This document shows positions 57,260 to 62,976 of a stretch of 62,976 nucleotides of DNA, piece by piece; the first letter of the stretch is position 1; every line of letters starts with the position of its first letter. The translations under genes were made by a program, and so were the position numbers. This DNA is from Pseudomonas sp. UBA2684. Lineage in GTDB: Bacteria > Pseudomonadota > Gammaproteobacteria > Pseudomonadales > Pseudomonadaceae. Under the pieces are notes generated by a model. That model searched no databases, was not told the DNA's origin, and was given only the letters and a program-made list of their open reading frames with translations. The stretch lies in NCBI GenBank assembly GCA_002354655.1, contig DELY01000031.1, forward strand, positions 1 to 62,976, in the 5' to 3' direction.

Positions 57260-57275
57260 TGGCACAGCTCCTGCT
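57260..57275 (+). promoter_or_regulatory. Candidate sigma-54 promoter of cynABDS
   Basis: TGGCACA-GCTC-CTGCT: the -24 box matches 6 of 7 consensus bases (TGGCACG) and the -12 box keeps the GC. Transcription would start near 57287, 90 bp before the cynA ATG. Confidence 0.8.
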
Positions 57276-57377
57276 CTAGTCCTTGGCAACAGCCGCTGCG
57301 TATCAGCGCGGGGCATTTTGCAGGCGGGCGACCCACTGGGGTGCACCGGCCTCGCCACACCGAGAAGGAGTGCCGTG

Positions 57378-58754
57378 ATGAGCAACAGCCTGGGCGACCC
57401 GTTCAGCCCCGACAGCAACCTGAACCACAGCGGCGCCTGCAGTTGCGCCACCTGCCAACCCAAGACCAGCGCCCGCCCGACCAACCCAGCGCTGGACCAG
57501 GAGGCGATGCTCGACCGGGCGATCGAAAGCGCCATCGTGCGCGGCCTGTTCGGCCACAGCGAAGTGTCGCGGCGCAGCTTCATGGGCATGCTCGGCGGCG
57601 GCACTCTGGCGGCGATCCTGGCCAGCATCGTGCCAATGGAGGCGATCAAGGCAGCGGTCAAGGACAGCCTCGGGCCACTGGAAAAGACCAAGCTGAATAT
57701 CGGTTTCGTGCCCATCACCTGCGCCACGCCGATCATCATGGCCGAGCCGATGGGCTTCTATAAGAAATACGGCCTCGACGTCACCACGGTGAAAACCGCC
57801 GGCTGGGCGGTGGCCCGCGACAAGTCGCTGGCCGGCGAATACGACGCCTCGCACATGCTCACGCCGATGCCCCTGGCGATGAGCCTGGGCCTGGGCTCGA
57901 CGCAGTCGCCGTTCATCATGCCGGCGATCGAGAACATCAACGGCCAGGCCATCGTCCTGGCCAACCAGCACCTCGACAAGCGCGACCCCAAGCAGTGGAA
58001 AGGCATGCGCTTCGGCGTGCCGTTCGACTACTCGATGCACAACTTCCTGCTGCGTTACTACGTCGCCGAGCACGGCCTCGACCCGGATCAGGACATCCAG
58101 ATCCGGGTGATTCCGCCACCGGAGATGGTCGCCAACCTGCGCGCTGGCAACATCGACGGCTTCCTCTCGCCGGACCCGTTCAACCAGCGCGCGGTGTGGG
58201 AGAAGGTCGGCTTTATCCATGTGCTGACCAAGGACCTGTGGCCCGGCCACCCGTGCTGCGCCTTTGCCTGTAGCCAGGCATTCGCCACCCAGCATCCCAA
58301 TACCTACGGCGCGTTGCTGCGCGCGCTGATCGATGCCACGCACTACTCCTCGCAAGCCGAGAACCGCGTGGCGATTGCCGAGGCCATCGCCCCGCGCAAC
58401 TACCTCAACCAGCCGGTGCAGGTGATCCAGCAGGTGCTCAGCGGGCGCTTCGCCGACGGCCTGGGCAATGTGCGCGACGAGCCGGACCGGATCGACTTCG
58501 ACCCCTTCCCCTGGCACTCGATGGCGGTGTGGATTCTCACCCAGATGAAGCGCTGGGGTTACCTGAAAGGCGACGTCGATTACCGCGCCATCGCCGAGCA
58601 GGTCTACCTCGCCGCCGACGCCGGCAAGGTCATGCGCGAACTGGGCATGGACGTACCGAGCGACACCTACAAGAGCTTCAGCGTGATGGGCAAACCCTTC
58701 ACCCCGGCAGACCCCGAGGGTTACCTCAACAGCTTCAGCATCCGGAGAACATGA
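57378..58754 (+). CDS. cynA: Cyanate ABC transporter substrate-binding protein
   Basis: 458 residues from the ATG at 57378, with AAGGAG 7 nt upstream. A twin-arginine signal (SRRSFMGMLGGGTLAAILA) occurs unusually late (~65-85) after a Cys-containing N-terminal stretch (GACSCATC). The NrtA/CmpA-type domain follows: LNIGFVPITCATPIIMAEPMGFYKKYGLDV, FGVPFDYSMHNFLLRYYV, DGFLSPDPFNQRAVWE and HPCCAFACSQAFA. It binds cyanate (or nitrate/bicarbonate in relatives) in the periplasm. First gene of cynABDS; stop overlaps the cynB start. Confidence 0.88.
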   Translation: MSNSLGDPFSPDSNLNHSGACSCATCQPKTSARPTNPALDQEAMLDRAIESAIVRGLFGHSEVSRRSFMGMLGGGTLAAILASIVPMEAIKAAVKDSLGPLEKTKLNIGFVPITCATPIIMAEPMGFYKKYGLDVTTVKTAGWAVARDKSLAGEYDASHMLTPMPLAMSLGLGSTQSPFIMPAIENINGQAIVLANQHLDKRDPKQWKGMRFGVPFDYSMHNFLLRYYVAEHGLDPDQDIQIRVIPPPEMVANLRAGNIDGFLSPDPFNQRAVWEKVGFIHVLTKDLWPGHPCCAFACSQAFATQHPNTYGALLRALIDATHYSSQAENRVAIAEAIAPRNYLNQPVQVIQQVLSGRFADGLGNVRDEPDRIDFDPFPWHSMAVWILTQMKRWGYLKGDVDYRAIAEQVYLAADAGKVMRELGMDVPSDTYKSFSVMGKPFTPADPEGYLNSFSIRRT

Positions 58755-59590
58755 TGATCGCCTCAGCCAACCTGCGCGCCGGGGTGCTCTCGACGCTGAT
58801 CCTGGTGGTGCTGCTCGGGCTCTGGGAGATTGTTTGCCAGCCCCCGGTCAGCACCGCCAGCACCGCGGACGACGAATACGCGCAACTGATGGGCGCCACC
58901 AGCCAGGAGGCGCGAGTGCCGCCGCCCTCGGCGATCTTCGCCCATGCACGCAACGAACTGAGTCAGCCGTTCTACGACGCCGGGCCCAACGACAAAGGCA
59001 TCGGCATCCAGCTCGCGCACTCGCTGTACCGGGTGCTCACCGGCTACTTCCTGGCCGCCCTGGTGGCGATTCCGATCGGCTTCGTGATCGGCATGTCGCC
59101 GCTGATGTACCGCGCGCTCAACCCGTTCATCCAGATCCTGCGGCCGATCTCGCCGCTGGCCTGGATGCCCCTGGCGCTGTTCATCATCCAGGACTCGGAG
59201 GCCTCGGCGATCTTCGTGATCTTCATCTGCTCGATCTGGCCGATGCTGCTCAACACCGCCTTCGGCGTCGCCGGGGTGCGCAAGGACTGGATCAACGTCG
59301 CCCGCACCCACCAACTGAGCGCGCTGCGCACCGCCCTGACGGTAATTCTGCCGGCCGCGCTGCCGACCATCCTCACCGGCATGCGCATCTCGGTGGGCAT
59401 CGCCTGGCTGGTGATCGTCGCCGCCGAGATGCTCGTCGGCGGCACCGGCATTGGCTACTACGTGTGGAACGAGTGGAACAACCTCGACCTCGCCAGCGTG
59501 ATCTTCTCCATCGTCATGATCGGCCTGGTCGGCATGCTCCTCGACCTCATGCTTGGCGCCGTCGCGCGCCTCGTCAGCTACCAGGAATAA
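58751..59590 (+). CDS. cynB: Cyanate ABC transporter permease
   Basis: 279 residues with five to six membrane segments. The transporter coupling loop (EAA motif) lies near FGVAGVRKDWINVARTHQLSAL, with AALPTILTGMRISVGIAWLVIVAAEMLVG and the GIGYYVWNEWNNLDLASVIFSIVMIGL end typical of NrtB/TauC-type subunits. The start is the first of two tandem ATG codons (58751) overlapping the cynA TGA, so coupling is likely. It works with CynA and CynD. Confidence 0.88.
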   Translation: MMIASANLRAGVLSTLILVVLLGLWEIVCQPPVSTASTADDEYAQLMGATSQEARVPPPSAIFAHARNELSQPFYDAGPNDKGIGIQLAHSLYRVLTGYFLAALVAIPIGFVIGMSPLMYRALNPFIQILRPISPLAWMPLALFIIQDSEASAIFVIFICSIWPMLLNTAFGVAGVRKDWINVARTHQLSALRTALTVILPAALPTILTGMRISVGIAWLVIVAAEMLVGGTGIGYYVWNEWNNLDLASVIFSIVMIGLVGMLLDLMLGAVARLVSYQE

Positions 59591-59594
59591 GCCC

Positions 59595-60501
<907 letters not shown>

Positions 60502-60509
<8 letters not shown>

Positions 60510-60942
60510 AGCCAGCATGCAAACCGCCATCCTCGCCGCCAAGGGCCGCCTCGACCTGAGCTGGGCCGCGCTCGCCGACAAACTCGGCATGTCGCCGGTG
60601 TGGACCACCTCGGCCTGCCTGGGCATGAACAGCATGCCCGCGGCCAGCGCCGACAAGCTGTGCGAGGTGCTGCAGCTGCCGGCCGAAGTCAGCCAGGCGT
60701 TGCAGGCGTTCCCGCACAAGCACTGGGACAAGGCTGTCCCGACCGACCCGCTGATCTACCGTTTCTACGAGATGATCAACGTCTACGGCGACACCATCAA
60801 AGCGCTGATCCATGAAGAGTTCGGCGACGGCATCATGAGCGCCATCGACTTCAGCATGGACATCAGCCGCGTCGCCGACCCGAAAGGCGACCGCGTACAG
60901 ATCGTGCTCAACGGCAAGTTCCTGCCGTATCGCAGCTGGTAA
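60502..60942 (+). CDS. cynS: Cyanase (cyanate hydratase)
   Basis: 146 residues. Residues 1-75 form a helix-turn-helix-like region (SWAALADKLGMSPVWTTSACLGMNSMP). The catalytic domain keeps the active-site Arg/Glu and Ser: DPLIYRFYEMINVYGDTIKALIHEEFGDGIMSAIDFSMDI, with Arg in YRFYE, Glu two residues on and Ser in MSAIDF. It decomposes cyanate with bicarbonate to ammonia and CO2, supplying nitrogen and detoxifying. Last gene of cynABDS, ending at a terminator. Confidence 0.97.
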
Positions 60943-60961
60943 AGCGGCGCACATAGAAAAG

Positions 60962-60985
60962 CCCGGCTGGATGCCGGGAATTTTT
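60962..60985 (+). terminator. Rho-independent terminator of cynABDS
   Basis: CCCGGC (60962-60967), loop TGGAT, GCCGGG (60973-60978), then AATTTTT. 20 bp after the cynS stop. Confidence 0.9.
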
Positions 60986-61010
60986 CATGACTGAACCGCC
61001 CCCCGGGGCT

Positions 61011-61446
61011 TCACCGCTCTGTTGCCCGTTGCAGCAACGCTTGTACCTGGGCGGACTGTGGGCTGATGTCCAGCAGACGTTCGGCATAACCCCGGGCGGC
61101 TGAGAGCCGGCGATGCTTGAGGCTATAGCTGGCCGCAGCCCACAGCAGATCATGGTCGAACGGATTGCGCTGCAATGCCTGCTCCAGGCGCCAGTCGGTG
61201 CCACGCCGCTCGCCGAGTTGCAGTTCTGCGCCGGCCGGGTCCAGTGCAGTTCATCCCGATGACCGACCTGCTCACCCGGATAGAGGTGGAACCAACGCAT
61301 CGCCGGACGGCTGTCCCAGGCAATGGACAGCGCTTGCAGACGGCCGTCGGCGAACGCCACCAGGTGCTGCTGCAGCGGCTCGATGCCGAAGGTGTACTGG
61401 ATTTCGAAGTCGGCCAGTTGGCCATCCGGCCCATCGGTGCGTACGA
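61011..61446 (-). pseudogene. Relic of a multiheme cytochrome c / TPR protein, internally deleted and frameshifted
   Basis: On the minus strand, 61445 to about 61230 reads RFFVRTDGPDGQLADFEIQYTFGIEPLQQHLVAFADG, then DGRLQALSIAWDSRPAMRWFHLYPGEQVGHRDELHWT, a segment of the cytochrome c / tetratricopeptide protein family. Another frame then gives its far C-terminus, LEQALQRNPFDHDLLWAAASYSL with HRRLSAARGYAERLLDISPQSAQVQALLQ, and stops at 61011-61013. The heme-binding CxxCH sections between are missing (several hundred residues). It is a dead remnant. Confidence 0.7.
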
Positions 61447-61454
61447 AAAAACGC

Positions 61455-61550
61455 CAATGGATCGCCGAGCAGTTCGAAAACAGCCTGGACAACATGGGCC
61501 GCAAGGGCTCCTACATCGACTATGGCGCCCAGTGGGCGCAGGAGGAGCTG
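61455..61550 (+). other. Unidentified plus-strand coding relic
   Basis: On the plus strand a short stretch reads like real protein rather than antisense noise: QWIAEQFENSLDNMGRKGS followed by YIDYGAQWAQEEL. It has balanced amino-acid use, in contrast with the Arg/Pro/Ala-rich noise around it, while the minus frames across it contain stops. It sits exactly between the cytochrome relic and the AraC relic. I do not recognise the parent family. Confidence 0.4.
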
Positions 61551-61554
61551 ACGT

Positions 61555-61814
61555 GCACCTTACGCCCGAAGCCGGCGCCGAATAATTTCAGCTGCGGCAA
61601 GGCTTGCAGGGTAAAACGGATATGCGTGTCGCCGCGCCCACAGGGTTGCAGGCGGCGCTCCTCGATATGGTTATTGAGCTGCGCCTGGGCCTCGTCCAGA
61701 TCATCGGAGCTCAGCAGCGGACGCGCGGCGAACGGCAACCGAGCGTGTGTGGCGCCGCTCTCGGGTTGGGCCGAAAGCCTGCGGTGGGCGGAAGGGGTAT
61801 GGGCGTTCATCATC
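61555..61814 (-). pseudogene. Truncated AraC-type regulator, N-terminal part only
   Basis: From tandem ATG codons at 61814/61811 about 85 residues match the start of AraC-binding-like (PF14525-type) regulators: SSDDLDEAQAQLNNHIEERRL and FTLQALPQLKLFGAGFGRKVHV. The frame then runs into unrelated sequence and a stop (…AHWAP). The DNA-binding half is absent. Its position next to meta-cleavage genes suggests that it once regulated aromatic degradation. Confidence 0.6.
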
Positions 61815-61967
61815 GGCCGCCTCTTATCGATACGGTTTGCCAAGCCTAACTATAAAAAACGACTTGGCCGCGCATACCGGTCAAACCAACAGCCATCAAA
61901 ATCGCCAGCAAGGACTGGGCGTCCTCCTAGGTCCTGTGCTGACGCTAATTATTACCGTCCAAGCACG

Positions 61968-62159
61968 CTAGCGCCTGAGCTTGCTCGCCGATTCGCCACC
62001 GATGCCGAAGTGGTTTTTCGGCATTTCGGTGATGATCACGCGCACCCGCTCGATTGGGGCGTCCAGCGAGCGCGACATGGCCTCGCTGACTTCGCGGATC
62101 AGGGTTTCCTTTTGGTCGTCGGTGCGGCCTTCAAGAATATACAGCTGAGCGATAGGCAT
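61968..62159 (-). CDS. xylH: 4-oxalocrotonate tautomerase
   Basis: 63 residues. It starts [20 protein letters not shown], where Pro2 becomes the catalytic N-terminal Pro1 after Met removal. Other catalytic residues are Arg12 (Arg11 mature), Arg40 in IERVRVII (Arg39 mature) and Phe51 in NHFGIGG (Phe50 mature). It isomerises 4-oxalocrotonate in the meta-cleavage pathway of catechols. It is the last gene of an operon whose upstream part continues past the window; 53 bp follow the decarboxylase gene. Confidence 0.95.
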   Translation of the reverse strand: MPIAQLYILEGRTDDQKETLIREVSEAMSRSLDAPIERVRVIITEMPKNHFGIGGESASKLRR

Positions 62160-62212
62160 GGCCTCGTCCTCCACAAGTAGCGGCGGCCGGCACGCTGACC
62201 GGCCGCACAGGG

Positions 62213-62976
62213 TCAGATGAAACGCGCGCTGACCGAGCCGAGGCCCTGGTAACGCACGGTGATGTTGTCGCCCGGTGCCACCGGCACCGCCGCGGTGATG
62301 CCGCCGGTCATGATGAAACTGCCCGCCGGGATATGTTCGCCGCGTTCGGCCAGCAGGTTGGCCAGCATCGCCACGCTGGAGGCCGGGTGACCGAGCACCG
62401 CGGCGCCGGCGCCGAGTTCCACCACTTCGCCGTTCTTCTCCATCACCACGCCAAGGGTGCGCAGATCGAGATCGGCGACATTGGCCATCTGCCCACCGGT
62501 GATGAAGCGGGTCGACGAAGCGTTGTCGGCGACCACGCTGATCAGGTCGAACTTGAAGTTCTCGTAGCGCGAGTCGATCACTTCCACCGTCGGCACGACG
62601 AAGTCGGTGGCCGCCAGCACCTGGCCGATATGGCAGCCCGGGCCGTGCAGCGGCGCCTTGGTGACGAAGCTGATCTCCGCCTCGATCTTCGGGTGGATCA
62701 GTTTGGCGCAATCCACCACGCCGCCGTCGGCGACGCTGAAGTAGTCGGCGAGGAAGCCGTAGATCGGCGTTTCCACGCCCATCTGCGCCATCTTCGCCCA
62801 GGAGGTCAGGCCCATCTTCAGGCCAACGATTTTGTTGCCGCGGGCCTCCTTGCGCCGGCGGATTTCCCACTGCACGTCGTAGGCATCGGCGAAGGTCATG
62901 TCCGGGTAATCGTTGGTCACCTTGCTGATGTCATGCGCATGCAGCTCGGCGTGTTCGATGTGCTCGGCCAGGGCCA
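62213..62976 (-). CDS. xylI: 4-oxalocrotonate decarboxylase (2-oxo-3-hexenedioate decarboxylase), 5' truncated by window edge
   Basis: About 253 residues are visible; the family is ~264, so only ~10 are missing. Typical sequence: [83 protein letters not shown] and [21 protein letters not shown]. It decarboxylates 4-oxalocrotonate to 2-oxopent-4-enoate, acting in complex with the hydratase, whose gene probably lies beyond the window. The frame is open past base 62976 with [15 protein letters not shown], so the start lies outside. Confidence 0.93.
   Translation of the reverse strand, partial: ALAEHIEHAELHAHDISKVTNDYPDMTFADAYDVQWEIRRRKEARGNKIVGLKMGLTSWAKMAQMGVETPIYGFLADYFSVADGGVVDCAKLIHPKIEAEISFVTKAPLHGPGCHIGQVLAATDFVVPTVEVIDSRYENFKFDLISVVADNASSTRFITGGQMANVADLDLRTLGVVMEKNGEVVELGAGAAVLGHPASSVAMLANLLAERGEHIPAGSFIMTGGITAAVPVAPGDNITVRYQGLGSVSARFI

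Noticed and set aside
57303-58517. 404-codon open frame antisense to cynA
   Set aside because: Shadow of cynA; no similarity I recognise and it would cross the cynA ribosome site.
61323-62180. 285-codon plus-strand open frame across relics and the tautomerase gene
   Set aside because: Only a ~30-residue patch (61455-61550) looks protein-like; the remainder is antisense to the AraC relic and 4-oxalocrotonate tautomerase.

Overview
The window looks like the chromosome of a Pseudomonas of the P. alcaligenes / P. pseudoalcaligenes / P. mendocina group. It is GC-rich with strong third-position G/C. Several blocks match Pseudomonas arrangements I know: a zinc-responsive dksA2-zigA-DUF1826 block with a second COG0523 GTPase, an aminotransferase/glutamine-synthetase-like pair with a GntR regulator, and a cynF-cynABDS cyanate cluster like the one described in P. 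pseudoalcaligenes CECT5344. I see no rRNA, tRNA, CRISPR array or intact insertion sequence. Species is inferred from gene content only.

Layout. 1-4.8 kb: a type VI secretion (T6SS) cargo module (VgrG C-terminus, DUF4123 adaptor, large LysM-containing putative effector) facing a convergent SUMF1-like lipoprotein that may be its immunity protein. 5-20 kb: housekeeping and signalling genes (MFS transporter, lipoprotein hydrolase, GGDEF/EAL protein, uvrD, an orphan TakP-like TRAP binding protein, TetR and PaiB regulators, Tim44-like protein, SMI1/KNR4 protein, Kef antiporter). 20-26.8 kb: GntR regulator divergent from an aminotransferase and a glutamine-synthetase-like gene with two identical operators, then a thioesterase, a YbaL-type antiporter and a DUF3301 protein. 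26.8-34.3 kb: hydrolases, a beta-lactamase-family gene broken by an in-frame TAG, and the zinc block with a Zur-box-like site. 34.7-42.2 kb: cardiolipin synthase, a solute-binding protein, an iron-uptake pair (TonB receptor plus PepSY protein) with Fur-like sites, and small genes. 42.6-44.4 kb: a DUF4143 ATPase beside a frameshifted relic of a large helicase.

44.5-51.8 kb: a TAXI-type TRAP transporter operon (binding protein, fused permease, DUF1850) next to dctD and dctB. A sigma-54 (-24/-12) promoter and an upstream inverted repeat lie before the binding-protein gene, so the two-component system probably drives this transporter. 51.8-55.1 kb: a cyclopropane-synthase-like methyltransferase, then a bufferin-type RiPP cluster (DUF2282 precursor, DUF692 MNIO enzyme, DUF2063 partner) with a candidate ECF-sigma promoter and a perfect hairpin after the precursor gene. 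55.2-61 kb: cynF divergent from cynABDS, with a sigma-54 promoter, a 10-bp-arm inverted repeat and a terminator. 61-62 kb: a mosaic of gene relics. 62-63 kb: the end of an aromatic meta-cleavage operon (4-oxalocrotonate decarboxylase and tautomerase) that continues past the window edge.

A family of intergenic palindromes beginning GTAGG(G/A)TGGG-like and ending in the complement recurs about nine times, twice between genes of one transcription unit (the TAXI operon and dctB/dctD).
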